Shown one piece after another: positions 1 through 6,664 of a stretch of 22,867 bases of DNA; the first letter of the stretch is position 1, and each line of letters opens with the position of its first letter. The translations under genes were made by a program, and so were the position numbers. The notes beneath the pieces are model-generated. The model worked only from the letters and a program-made list of their open reading frames with translations. It was not told the DNA's origin and made no database searches. Origin of the DNA: Ectobacillus sp048976805 (lineage in GTDB: Bacteria; Bacillota; Bacilli; Bacillales; Bacillaceae_G); contig JBHGUR010000050.1 of NCBI GenBank assembly GCA_048976805.1, forward strand, positions 1 through 22,867, written 5' to 3'.

Positions 1-141
1 GAGCGTGTGAGTCCAACGTACACATTTGCAGTTTTCAGGGCGGGAACCGTCCGTAGAGCCTGCTAACATAACTAAGCGATAGCTTGGTGTTCGCAGGAAG
101 AATCCCCCACTTCAAGCGAAGCTAAGTGGTGGGTAGTTCAA
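1..141 (+). mobile_element. Right end of an IS200/IS605-type (TnpB) element, left part outside window
   Basis: The element appears to end at TTCAA (137-141). Just inside that end is a subterminal hairpin: CCCCCACTT (104-112) pairs with AAGTGGTGGG (124-133) through one bulged T, and a small AGC/GCT stem sits in the loop. Subterminal hairpins next to a TCAA-like cleavage tetranucleotide, without terminal inverted repeats or target duplication, are typical of right ends in the IS200/IS605 superfamily. A second, diverged copy of the same design (AAGAATCC, hairpin, GTAGTTCAA) occurs inverted at the other edge of the window, which supports a real family of ends. No tnpB coding sequence could be identified in the 100 bases available, so its presence upstream is inferred. 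Confidence 0.7.
1..141 (+). ncRNA. Candidate omega-RNA (reRNA) 3' scaffold of the left TnpB element, partial
   Basis: In TnpB systems the guide RNA is transcribed from the 3' part of tnpB through the right end, and the flanking host DNA supplies the guide. If this holds here, the scaffold ends at position 141 and the guide would be read from about 142-160. Besides the 104-133 hairpin the stretch has short pairing options around 44-100. The RNA is inferred from position and structure only. Confidence 0.45.
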
Positions 142-435
142 GAAAAACCTCTATGTATAACAATTATAGGTTTCTTCGTGGGTACGCGGCCAGTCTTTGC
201 ATAAAGGCGGTCAACCCCTTTCCTGCCTCGCGCCAAGGCAAATCGGAGAAGAAAGCCGCTGCAAATTTAGTTCTGCTGTATCAAGAATGGGCAGTGAAGA
301 TGAAGGTTTGACGTGGTTTCCTATTTTAAGAATAAAATATAAGGGGCAGCTATACAGGCTCGCTGATCAGCGGGCTTTCTTTATGCATTATAGCCATAAT
401 GCGAGGCAGTAAATGAATATATACAGCAAATTTCC
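142..435. other. Intergenic stretch without a convincing gene
   Basis: This stretch separates the TnpB-element end from comK. An open frame from ATG 149 to the stop at 309-311 would encode about 53 basic residues. It has no Shine-Dalgarno sequence (the bases before the ATG are A/C-rich), and I recognise no motif in it. It may be a remnant of the gene interrupted by the mobile element. The right half holds two hairpins: 358-375 followed by a T-rich run, and GCATTAT (385-391) with ATAATGC (396-402). Confidence 0.4.
358..382 (+). terminator. Probable rho-independent terminator
   Basis: GCTCGCT (358-364) pairs with AGCGGGC (369-375) around a GATC loop, with one T-G wobble, followed by TTTCTTT. 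It reads on the plus strand, so it would end transcription coming from the TnpB-element side toward the convergent comK gene. Confidence 0.55.
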
Positions 436-1011
436 TTATTCAAATTCCGTAACGTATGCCATATGCTCTTCTGCAGCCTCGTCTAATATTTCATTCTTTT
501 TGATGAACTGAAAAGCTCTTATCGCCCTTCTCCCCTTTCTGTCCTCAAACGCCGAGCGCAGCTGCGCCGTCCGGTATAGCTGGTTATCAAACGAGCTTTT
601 GGAAATCTCCAGCCTAGCGGTACGTCCATTTATAAACTGAATTAAAAGCGTATCCTGCGGAAGGGGCTTGGCGCTCGCAACATGGGAGTGCGCAATCCAC
701 GCGCATTCTTTGCGGGTATACGATAACGTTGAGAAAAAATAAAGGTTTTCGGAAGGGCTGATACAGATTGGCGCTTTGTGTGTAACCCCAATTAGCTCGC
801 GCGTCCCTTCTTTCCTTCCTAAAAAACTGGAACCGTAATAACGACAGCTATGCTCAATAATCTCAAGCGGCTTCTTAAAAACTAGAAACTCATCCTCCTC
901 TTCCATGACTCTGGCAATAATGCGCTTATCCCTTGTGACGAGGGGAAGGATTGCTACCGTCTTACGGCTTACCGTATATTCATGTAAATATTTTTCCAAT
1001 TTTGTTTCCAT
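436..1011 (-). CDS. comK: Competence transcription factor ComK
   Basis: ComK is the master activator of the late competence (DNA uptake and recombination) genes. It is a minor-groove DNA-binding protein of about 192 residues in B. subtilis. From the chosen start this protein has 191 residues. It carries the family's conserved core, including the CRYYGSSFLGRKEGT segment, HKAPI, the FFSTLSYTRKECAWI stretch followed by HSHV, and SSFDNQLYRTAQLR near the C-terminus. The start is the second ATG of an ATGATG pair (1009-1011), because AGGGGG at 1019-1024 lies 7 bases upstream of it and only 4 bases upstream of the first ATG (1014). Longer readings to 1047 would include the ribosome binding site. The gene appears intact. 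It stands alone, with a MITE and the aceA terminator upstream. I saw no clean AAAA-N5-TTTT ComK box in the AT-rich upstream DNA, so autoregulation is not shown. Confidence 0.93.
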   Translation of the reverse strand: METKLEKYLHEYTVSRKTVAILPLVTRDKRIIARVMEEEDEFLVFKKPLEIIEHSCRYYGSSFLGRKEGTRELIGVTHKAPICISPSENLYFFSTLSYTRKECAWIAHSHVASAKPLPQDTLLIQFINGRTARLEISKSSFDNQLYRTAQLRSAFEDRKGRRAIRAFQFIKKNEILDEAAEEHMAYVTEFE

Positions 1012-1065
1012 CATTTTTCCCCCTAGCTCAAATGAAATTTTTCCCAAAATCGCTTTACGGGACTA

Positions 1066-1074
1066 AGTATATCA
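1066..1074 (-). promoter_or_regulatory. Candidate extended -10 promoter of comK
   Basis: On the minus strand TG-A-TATACT (TG at 1073-1074, TATACT at 1066-1071) fits an extended -10 element about 55 bases before the comK start. No good -35 hexamer is visible at 16-18 bases. Confidence 0.35.
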
Positions 1075-1163
1075 TCATCCAAACTATTTCGACTGTTTTT
1101 TTCAAATTTTTTACATTTTTATAACAAAATATGGGAATTTTACACTTTTCCTTTAAAATATTT

Positions 1164-1303
1164 ATTTTCTAGGCTCTGTTAAACTTGATTGTTGATTTTC
1201 CACTACAGGCGGACGCTTTCCGCGGGCGGGGCCGAGCCGCTTTTCCCGCTGGAGTCGCTTTTCGTTCCAAATCAACATTAGCCTTTAACAGAGCCATTTT
1301 CTA
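1164..1303. mobile_element. MITE-like element copy 1 (element 1172-1295) with 8 bp target duplication
   Basis: The 124 bp element begins GGCTCTGTTAAA (1172-1183) and ends with its exact reverse complement (1284-1295). The inverted repeats continue imperfectly for about 27 bases (ATTGTTGATTT against AATGTTGATTT). It is flanked by ATTTTCTA at 1164-1171 and again at 1296-1303, a perfect 8 bp target site duplication. The GC-rich interior contains GGCGGACGCTTTCCGCGGG and has no coding capacity. The copy lies between the comK promoter region and the aceA terminator. Confidence 0.9.
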
Positions 1304-1334
1304 AAACATATACATTCATTTCCTATTTGGCACA

Positions 1335-1363
1335 TAAAAAAGCCCTTTCTATTAGAAAGGACT
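1335..1363 (-). terminator. Rho-independent terminator of aceBA
   Basis: On the minus strand a 9 bp stem (AGTCCTTTC with GAAAGGGCT, one wobble) is followed by a run of six T. It starts 10 bases after the aceA stop codon. Confidence 0.88.
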
Positions 1364-1372
1364 TTTCTTGTT

Positions 1373-2650
1373 TTACTTTGTAAACTGCTCTTCTTCTGTA
1401 GAGCCTTTTAGCGCAGTTGTAGAAGAAGTGCCGCCTGTAATAACCTGCGCCACTTGGTCAAAGTAGCCAGTTCCTACTTCACGCTGATGGCGAGTTGCAG
1501 AATAGCCATACTCTTCAGCGGCGAATTCAGCCTGCTGCAATTCGGAATAAGCAGCCATGCCGCGCTCTTTGTAGCCGCGTGCCAATTCAAACATGCTGTA
1601 GTTTAAGGAGTGGAAGCCAGCAAGTGTTACGAATTGGAACTTATAGCCGTACTTGGCGATTTCTTTTTGGAAGTTCGCGATTGTTTCATCATCTAGCTTT
1701 TTCTTCCAGTTGAAAGAAGGAGAGCAGTTGTACGCCAATAGTTTTCCAGGGAACTTCTCGTGAATTGCCTCAGCGAAGCGCTTCGCATCCTCTAAATTCG
1801 GCTCGGAAGTTTCACACCAAATTAGATCTGCGTATGGAGCGTATGCAAGTCCCCGAGCGATCGCTTGGTCAAGGCCCGCACGTGTACGGAAGAAGCCTTC
1901 AGGCGTTCTTTCGCCTGTAATAAACGGCTGGTCGATTGGATCGATATCGCTTGTAATTAAGTCTGCCGCATCGGCATCTGTTCTAGCGATAATAACAGTC
2001 GGAACACCCATCACATCAGCTGCAAGGCGTGCAGAAATCAAGTTGCGTACCGCAGTTTGTGTAGGCAGCAATACTTTTCCGCCTAAATGGCCGCATTTTT
2101 TCTCGGAGGAAAGCTGGTCTTCAAAGTGGACGCCCGCAGCCCCTGCTTCAATCATCCCCTTCATTAATTCAAATACATTTAATTGTCCGCCAAAGCCGGC
2201 TTCTGCGTCTGCCACAATCGGAACGAAATAGTCGATGTTGCCGCTTCCTTCCATATGTTGAATTTGGTCAGCACGCTGAAGTGTCTGGTTAATGCGCTTT
2301 ACAACAGCCGGAACGCTGTTTGCCGGATACAAGCTTTGGTCCGGATACATTTGGCCTGCAAGGTTCGCATCAGCCGCTACTTGCCAACCGCTTAAGTAAA
2401 TTGCCTTTAAGCCGGCCTTTACTTGCTGCATCGCCTGGTTTCCGGTTAATGCTCCCAATGCATTGATGTAATCTTCTGTATGAAGCTCTTTCCATAGCTT
2501 TTCAGCGCCGCGGCGTGCCAATGTATACTCGATATCAATAGAACCGCGCAGCCGGATTACATCTTCGGCAGAATACGGGCGCGTAATCCCTTTCCAGCGC
2601 TCATCTAACTCCCAGCTTTCTTGTAATTGTTGGATTCTGTCGTTTGTCAT
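1373..2650 (-). CDS. aceA: Isocitrate lyase
   Basis: The enzyme cleaves isocitrate to glyoxylate and succinate, the first step of the glyoxylate shunt. It lets cells grow on acetate or fatty acids by skipping the two CO2-releasing steps of the TCA cycle. From the chosen start it has 425 residues, the usual length for bacterial enzymes. The catalytic KKCGH signature is at residues 184-188, with Cys186 as the active-site base. Other conserved blocks are SGWQVAADAN (about 87-96), VADAEAGFGG, GVHFEDQL and YNCSPSFNW. Two in-frame ATGs precede the body. The one at 2650 gives the usual N-terminus and stands 10 bases from AAAGGGG; the one at 2656 adds two residues with only 4 bases of spacing. It is the second gene of aceB-aceA, 109 bp behind aceB, and ends in its own terminator. 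Confidence 0.96.
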   Translation of the reverse strand: MTNDRIQQLQESWELDERWKGITRPYSAEDVIRLRGSIDIEYTLARRGAEKLWKELHTEDYINALGALTGNQAMQQVKAGLKAIYLSGWQVAADANLAGQMYPDQSLYPANSVPAVVKRINQTLQRADQIQHMEGSGNIDYFVPIVADAEAGFGGQLNVFELMKGMIEAGAAGVHFEDQLSSEKKCGHLGGKVLLPTQTAVRNLISARLAADVMGVPTVIIARTDADAADLITSDIDPIDQPFITGERTPEGFFRTRAGLDQAIARGLAYAPYADLIWCETSEPNLEDAKRFAEAIHEKFPGKLLAYNCSPSFNWKKKLDDETIANFQKEIAKYGYKFQFVTLAGFHSLNYSMFELARGYKERGMAAYSELQQAEFAAEEYGYSATRHQREVGTGYFDQVAQVITGGTSSTTALKGSTEEEQFTK

Positions 2651-2696
2651 TCTCATACATCCCCTTTACTAGTTTTAAAGTTTCATATTGTTGGAA

Positions 2697-2729
2697 CCAC
2701 CGGCGCTGCTTGCGCAAAACAGCCGGCGG
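2697..2729 (-). promoter_or_regulatory. Stable hairpin between aceB and aceA
   Basis: CCGCCGGC pairs with GCCGGTGG on the minus strand (2722-2729 with 2697-2704, one wobble), extended by TG/CA around a bulge. No T-run follows, so it is not a standard terminator. It could be an RNA processing or stability element that sets the AceB:AceA ratio; this role is inferred. Confidence 0.5.
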
Positions 2730-2759
2730 TACTTTATAAAATATACAGCTAGGCTGTCA

Positions 2760-4349
2760 TTACAAAATTTCATAAGCAGGAAGAGTCAAGAAATCTGCGA
2801 ATTCATCGTCGCGCACAAGCTTGGCGAACAGTTCAGCAGCCTCTTCAAAGCGGCTGTTTTTATAATACTCTGCTCCAACCTCTTGTTTGATTTTTTGCAT
2901 CTCTTCTTCTTGCAATTGCTCGACAAGCTCAAGCGTTATCTTTGTGCCGTCTTCAAACTTGCCCTGCGGATGACGGACCCATTGCCACACTTGGGCACGG
3001 GAAATTTCCGCTGTCGCGGCATCCTCCATTAAATTATGGATCGGCGCTGCCCCTCTTCCGCTTAACCAAGACTCGATATATTGAATGCCGACATTAATGT
3101 TGGTGCGCAAGCCCTGTTCTGTAATCGTTCCCTTAGGAACCTCCAACAAATCAGCCTCTGTTACCGCTACATCCTCCCGCTTTACGTGGATTTGGTTTGG
3201 CGTTTTCATAATGCGGTCGAACACTTCCAGCGCGACCGGCACAAGCCCCGGGTGGGCAACCCATGTCCCGTCATGTCCCTCATTCACTTCGCGCTCTTTA
3301 TCGGCGCGCACCTTGTGAAATGCTTCTTCATTGGCCTCTGGGTCGTTTTTAATTGGAATTTGCGCTGCCATGCCTCCCATTGCCGGCGCGTTGCGGCGGT
3401 GGCACGTTTGGATTACCTTCAGGCAATACGCTTTCATAAACGGCACCGTCATTGTTACCTGTGCGCGGTCCGGGATTAAAAACTCCGGAAGTTCGCGGAA
3501 CGTTTTCAAAAAGCTAAAAATATAGTCCCAGCGCCCGCAGTTTAAGCCAGCAGAATGTTCACGCAGCTCATACAAAATCTCATCCATTTCAAATGCGGCA
3601 TGAATTGTTTCCAGTAAAACGGTGGCCTTGATTGTCCCCTGTGGAATGCCGATATAATCTTGCGCATATACAAACACATCGTTCCACAGCCTAGCTTCTA
3701 GATGGCTTTGCAGCTTTGGCAAGTAGAAATACGGCCCGCTTCCTTTAGCAATCAAGTTTTTGGCGTTATGGAAAAAATAGAGGCCGAAGTCGAACAAGCC
3801 GCCGGATATTTCTGTTCCGTCTACAAGCACGTGCTTTTCATTTAAGTGCCAGCCGCGCGGCCTTACAAGCAAGACAGCTGTTTTTTCATTCAGCTTATAT
3901 TGCTTGCCGTTTGGATTAGTATAGGAAATCGTCCCATTGACGGCATCGCGCAAATTAATTTGTCCGTCAACATTGTTCTCCCATGTCGGGGAGTTCGCAT
4001 CTTCAAAGTCGGCCATAAACACCTTCGCGCCGGAATTTAAAGCGTTGATTACCATCTTACGGTCAACCGGCCCTGTAATTTCCACGCGCCGGTCCTGCAA
4101 ATCGGCTGGTAGCGGGGCGATTGTCCAATCGCTGTTGCGAATATGCTCTGTTTCTTTCAAAAATTTCGGAAGCTCTCCTTTATTAATGCGCTCCTGCTTT
4201 TCCCGCCGCAGCGCAAGCAGCTCTTTGCGGCGCGCGTCAAACTTCTCATGCAAGGATTTCACAAACTTCATCGCCTCAGGCGTCAAAATTTCGGAATACT
4301 GGGGTTTTATACTGCCAATTATCGTTACACCGGATGTTTGTGTCGGCAT
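2760..4349 (-). CDS. aceB: Malate synthase A
   Basis: This enzyme condenses glyoxylate with acetyl-CoA to give malate, completing the glyoxylate shunt begun by AceA. At 529 residues it matches the A isoform (about 530), not the larger G isoform. Visible family blocks are ITGPVDRKMVINALNSGA (about 91-108), FMADFEDANSPTW, LLVRPRGWHL with Arg163, KATVLLETIHA (241-251), CGRWDYIFS with Asp275 near the Mg-binding site, and DGTWVAHPGL. The ATG at 4349 has AAAGGAG about 8 bases upstream. aceB is the first gene of the aceB-aceA pair, which suggests co-transcription and matched supply. A TATAAT-like -10 lies about 57 bases upstream. I could not find a convincing cre site there. Confidence 0.96.
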   Translation of the reverse strand: MPTQTSGVTIIGSIKPQYSEILTPEAMKFVKSLHEKFDARRKELLALRREKQERINKGELPKFLKETEHIRNSDWTIAPLPADLQDRRVEITGPVDRKMVINALNSGAKVFMADFEDANSPTWENNVDGQINLRDAVNGTISYTNPNGKQYKLNEKTAVLLVRPRGWHLNEKHVLVDGTEISGGLFDFGLYFFHNAKNLIAKGSGPYFYLPKLQSHLEARLWNDVFVYAQDYIGIPQGTIKATVLLETIHAAFEMDEILYELREHSAGLNCGRWDYIFSFLKTFRELPEFLIPDRAQVTMTVPFMKAYCLKVIQTCHRRNAPAMGGMAAQIPIKNDPEANEEAFHKVRADKEREVNEGHDGTWVAHPGLVPVALEVFDRIMKTPNQIHVKREDVAVTEADLLEVPKGTITEQGLRTNINVGIQYIESWLSGRGAAPIHNLMEDAATAEISRAQVWQWVRHPQGKFEDGTKITLELVEQLQEEEMQKIKQEVGAEYYKNSRFEEAAELFAKLVRDDEFADFLTLPAYEIL

Positions 4350-4405
4350 GTGAGCAACTCCTTTACTTTAAACTGTTTTATAACACACTTATTTCTCATG
4401 GTTAT

Positions 4406-4434
4406 ATTATATAACAAATTTTCTGAAAAGGAAG
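4406..4434 (-). promoter_or_regulatory. Candidate aceB promoter
   Basis: A perfect TATAAT on the minus strand (4406-4411) lies upstream of aceB. The matching -35 (CTTCCT, 4429-4434, 17 bp spacer) is poor, so the site may need an activator or be mis-assigned. Confidence 0.35.
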
Positions 4435-4596
4435 ATGTTTTTAGAATTTTTCAATAAATTAATTGCGTGAAAATGGGTTACCAAGAATTATATGCCTACC
4501 CCAGTGTCCGGCTCTTGTTGTATGCAAAATTGGCTTTTTGAGCATGTCCAATGCACAAACGCTATATTATATGCAACTCCTATGACAAATAGAACT
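4435..4596. other. Intergenic region, nothing identified
   Basis: This AT-rich stretch lies between the aceB promoter region and the terminator of the small-gene unit. I see no open frame with a ribosome binding site, no long inverted repeat and no recognised operator. Confidence 0.4.
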
Positions 4597-4625
4597 AAAA
4601 AAGCCCATGTCAAAAGACATGAGCT
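4597..4625 (-). terminator. Rho-independent terminator of the small-gene unit
   Basis: On the minus strand AGCTCATGTC pairs with GACATGGGCT (10 bp, one wobble, TTTT loop) followed by six T. The nearest upstream minus-strand gene is the 59-codon gene, whose transcript would have to cross the inserted MITE (4686-4809) to reach it. Confidence 0.82.
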
Positions 4626-4677
4626 ATATATCATATTCATATAAAGGTTCACATAATCAATGTTTTCGGTAGTTATT

Positions 4678-4817
4678 TATCTTTTGGCTCTGTTAAACTT
4701 GATTGTTGATTTTCCACTACAGGCGGACGCTTTCCGCGGGCGGGGCCGAGCCGCTTTTCGTTCCCAATCAACAAATGAGTCCAAATCAACATTAGCCTTT
4801 AACAGAGCCTATCTTTT
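4678..4817. mobile_element. MITE-like element copy 2 (element 4686-4809) with 8 bp target duplication
   Basis: A 124 bp element in the same orientation as copy 1, with 12 bp perfect terminal inverted repeats (GGCTCTGTTAAA) and a differently deleted interior. TATCTTTT occurs at 4678-4685 and again at 4810-4817, a perfect 8 bp duplication. The right junction falls inside the stop codon of the small gene 4809-4988: the first base of the element supplies the G of TAG, where the empty site would read TAA. Confidence 0.9.
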
Positions 4818-4988
4818 TATCTGATCCTGATTCATTCTTATGTACGATAGAGGAATTTCCATGATTCCCCCTCCATCTTCTTCACACCCGCCATGCAACA
4901 CTTCAAACGTGATACTTTTTTCTGCAATCTTAACTACACGGACTAGTATGCTTTCAAATGTTAAAGTTTCCCCTAGTTTAAATTCCAT
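4809..4988 (-). CDS. Small hypothetical protein, 59 residues
   Basis: I do not recognise this protein. It starts MEFKLGETLTFESILVRVVK and ends YIRMNQDQIKR. It is acidic and soluble-looking, with alternating hydrophobic residues typical of short beta strands, then a glycine-rich CEEDGGG turn and IMEIPLSYI. The ATG at 4988 has AAGGTG (4997-5002) 8 bases upstream, a good ribosome binding site. It follows a 32-residue hydrophobic peptide gene by 45 bp on the same strand and is served by the terminator at 4597-4625. The stop codon is TAG only because a MITE has inserted there. Without the element the same frame ends in TAA at the same codon, so the protein is unchanged. Coding status rests on the ribosome binding site, the terminator and the preserved frame. 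Confidence 0.6.
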   Translation of the reverse strand: MEFKLGETLTFESILVRVVKIAEKSITFEVLHGGCEEDGGGIMEIPLSYIRMNQDQIKR

Positions 4989-5033
4989 ATGCTTTTCACC
5001 TTTTCACTTGTTCTTAATTAATATAAGTCACGA

Positions 5034-5132
5034 TCAAAATGATTTATTCTTTTCATCTTGCTTCATTTTAACTATAATGGAACCGGCAATCGCACTGAAA
5101 ATTTCGCCAATTAATGATAGTATCGCTCCCAC
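5034..5132 (-). CDS. Small hydrophobic peptide, 32 residues, GTG start
   Basis: The predicted peptide (start GAILSLIGEIFSAIAGSIIV, then a charged tail KMKQDEKNKSF) has one amphipathic or membrane-spanning helix of about 20 residues and a lysine-rich C-terminus. This is the build of small membrane peptides, type I toxins or modulin-like peptides, but no family assignment is possible from sequence alone. The GTG at 5132 is chosen because AAAGGAG (5141-5147) stands exactly 8 bases upstream. An upstream extension in frame would run through the ribosome binding site. It lies between the yhfN terminator and the 59-codon gene and probably forms a two-gene unit with it. Confidence 0.5.
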   Translation of the reverse strand: MGAILSLIGEIFSAIAGSIIVKMKQDEKNKSF

Positions 5133-5153
5133 AGCCGCCACTCCTTTTCCCTC

Positions 5154-5162
5154 ATCATACCA
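5154..5162 (-). promoter_or_regulatory. Candidate extended -10 promoter of the small-gene unit
   Basis: On the minus strand TG-G-TATGAT (5154-5162) fits an extended -10. Transcription would begin only about 15 bases before the GTG start, which is short, so the assignment is tentative. Confidence 0.3.
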
Positions 5163-5200
5163 TTTTAAAATTATGTACGGCTAAAGATACAGGAATACTG

Positions 5201-5230
5201 AAAAACCGCGAAGGCGAATTCCCTTCGCGG
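5201..5230 (-). terminator. Rho-independent terminator of the yhfN-like gene
   Basis: A perfect 9 bp stem (CCGCGAAGG with CCTTCGCGG) with a 7-base loop is followed on the minus strand by five T. It begins 13 bases after the stop codon. Confidence 0.92.
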
Positions 5231-5242
5231 CTCTCTCCCTGC

Positions 5243-6499
5243 TTATTTTTTCTCATATTCCTCCAAATAGTTAATCCGCTCCAAAATGGTCGGGTGCGTG
5301 TATAAGAAAAACTTCACCAGCGCCGGCGGATTCACTTGGCTCAAGCTCGTTTTCGACAGGTTTTGAAACGTAGCAACAGCCGCTTCATTATCCTTTGTCA
5401 TCTCCATCGCATAATTGTCTGCTGCCCGCTCCTCGATGCGCGATACATAATTTGTCGCCGGGCTGATTGCAAATGACAAAACTGATGAAACGAGGAAAAA
5501 CAACGGCAGGACGGAAAAACTGGCAATGCTTTGAATGCGCAAAACATTTCCCCATCTCTTAATCGCTACATTTAGAACGCGGCTAATGATATATAATCCG
5601 ATAAGGGAAAGCAGAATATAAGCCCCCACTCCCCAGTAAATATGCTTCATTACATAGTGCGCCATCTCATGCGCCATAATAAATAAAATTTCATTTTCGC
5701 TCAATTTATTAAACGTCGTATCCCAGAGCACAATCCGGGAGTTAGATCCAATTCCGGTTACATACGCGTTTAACGCATTCGTTTTTTCCGACATGTTCAC
5801 TTCATATACATGCTCCGCCGGAATATCCGCTTTATCGGCAAGGGCTAAGATTTTTTGTTCGAGCTGCTTGTTTTGCAACGGAGTAAAATCGTTATATAAC
5901 GGATCGATAAAAACGGGTTGAATGAAGGTTAAAAAAATCGTAAACGGCACTGATAAAGCCCAGGCATACAGCCACCATCTTTTCTCATTCCGCTTCATAA
6001 GCCAAAGCAAAACAGGCGCGATAATCAACATAATCGCAAAGTTAACCCAAAAGTCAATCACTTGATCCTTAATCCAGCCGGAAGCCGTTTGCGTAGAAAT
6101 TTCGTACGCTTTTGAAACTTGGTAGCTAATCCATTCAAACGGAAGAGCAAAAGCTGTCGTTAGCAGCGACAAATAAAATAAATAAATTCCAATTTGTCCA
6201 AAACGCATATTTGTCGTTTCTTTCGCCCATTTTTCAAAACGGCTTGATACCCCAAGCACAAGAACGAACAACAGCACGATCCATTCAAACGGTGTGGACA
6301 AAAAATACAATAAATATTTAATGCGGGAAAAGTCCTGGCTCAACGCGAGTTCCCGCGCGTTCATAAAAGTATTCGGGTCAGCGCTTGATCCTTTATACGG
6401 AGCCGGAATGGCAGCGTTAGTTCCGTAAAACAAATACCAATAAATAAACAACCCAAAACAAATATACAATAAAAGCGACCAGCCAATCGTCTTACGCAT
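5243..6499 (-). CDS. yhfN: M48-family membrane zinc metalloprotease (YhfN/Ste24-like)
   Basis: This is a membrane-embedded zinc endopeptidase of the CAAX prenyl protease 1 (Ste24) type. The bacterial substrates are not well defined, and a role in membrane protein quality control is an inference. The zinc site is HEMAH at residues 277-281, with the third ligand in ERAAD (Glu357 to Asp361), matching the family ExxAD motif. Hydrophobic segments lie near residues 5-25, 65-85, 103-122, 150-168, 178-195, 287-310 and 325-346. Length is 418 residues from the chosen ATG (6499), which has AAGGGGGAG 5 bases upstream; the longer reading to 6535 has no such site. It sits next to lcfB in the order known for B. 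subtilis yhfL-yhfN. It is divergent from the SCO gene, with a 23 bp palindrome between them. Confidence 0.88.
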   Translation of the reverse strand: MRKTIGWSLLLYICFGLFIYWYLFYGTNAAIPAPYKGSSADPNTFMNARELALSQDFSRIKYLLYFLSTPFEWIVLLFVLVLGVSSRFEKWAKETTNMRFGQIGIYLFYLSLLTTAFALPFEWISYQVSKAYEISTQTASGWIKDQVIDFWVNFAIMLIIAPVLLWLMKRNEKRWWLYAWALSVPFTIFLTFIQPVFIDPLYNDFTPLQNKQLEQKILALADKADIPAEHVYEVNMSEKTNALNAYVTGIGSNSRIVLWDTTFNKLSENEILFIMAHEMAHYVMKHIYWGVGAYILLSLIGLYIISRVLNVAIKRWGNVLRIQSIASFSVLPLFFLVSSVLSFAISPATNYVSRIEERAADNYAMEMTKDNEAAVATFQNLSKTSLSQVNPPALVKFFLYTHPTILERINYLEEYEKK

Positions 6500-6581
6500 A
6501 CGCTCTCCCCCTTCTTGTTGTCCAAACTGCCGCACTTATTACTATTTTAGTTTTTGTCCATAAAATTAGAACAAACAATAT

Positions 6582-6604
6582 TTGAATGTTCACGCAATAT
6601 TCAA
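6582..6604. promoter_or_regulatory. Palindrome in the divergent yhfN / SCO intergenic region
   Basis: TTGAATGTT (6582-6590) and AATATTCAA (6596-6604) form 9 bp arms with one mismatch around CACGC. On the minus strand the region also offers TTGAAT, 18 bp, then TATTGT as a possible promoter for the protease gene. The palindrome could be an operator for either gene; the regulator is unknown. Confidence 0.4.
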
Positions 6605-6664
6605 TTCCCCAAGCTCTTTAGAATTATCACCTCCTGTATGATAGAAACGGGAGGGAGATACGGT

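Noticed and set aside
126..311. 61-codon frame beginning inside the TnpB-element end
   Set aside because: It starts within the terminal hairpin region of the mobile element. The inner ATG at 149 also lacks a ribosome binding site, so it is noted only as unexplained sequence.
1048..1171. Possible ComK boxes (AAAA-N5-TTTT) upstream of comK
   Set aside because: The A and T tracts present have spacings of 6 or 8, not 5; in such AT-rich DNA this is not evidence.
4840..5184. 114-codon plus-strand frame
   Set aside because: It is antisense to two better-supported minus-strand small genes, has a low-complexity Ser/Pro-rich translation and no ribosome binding site.
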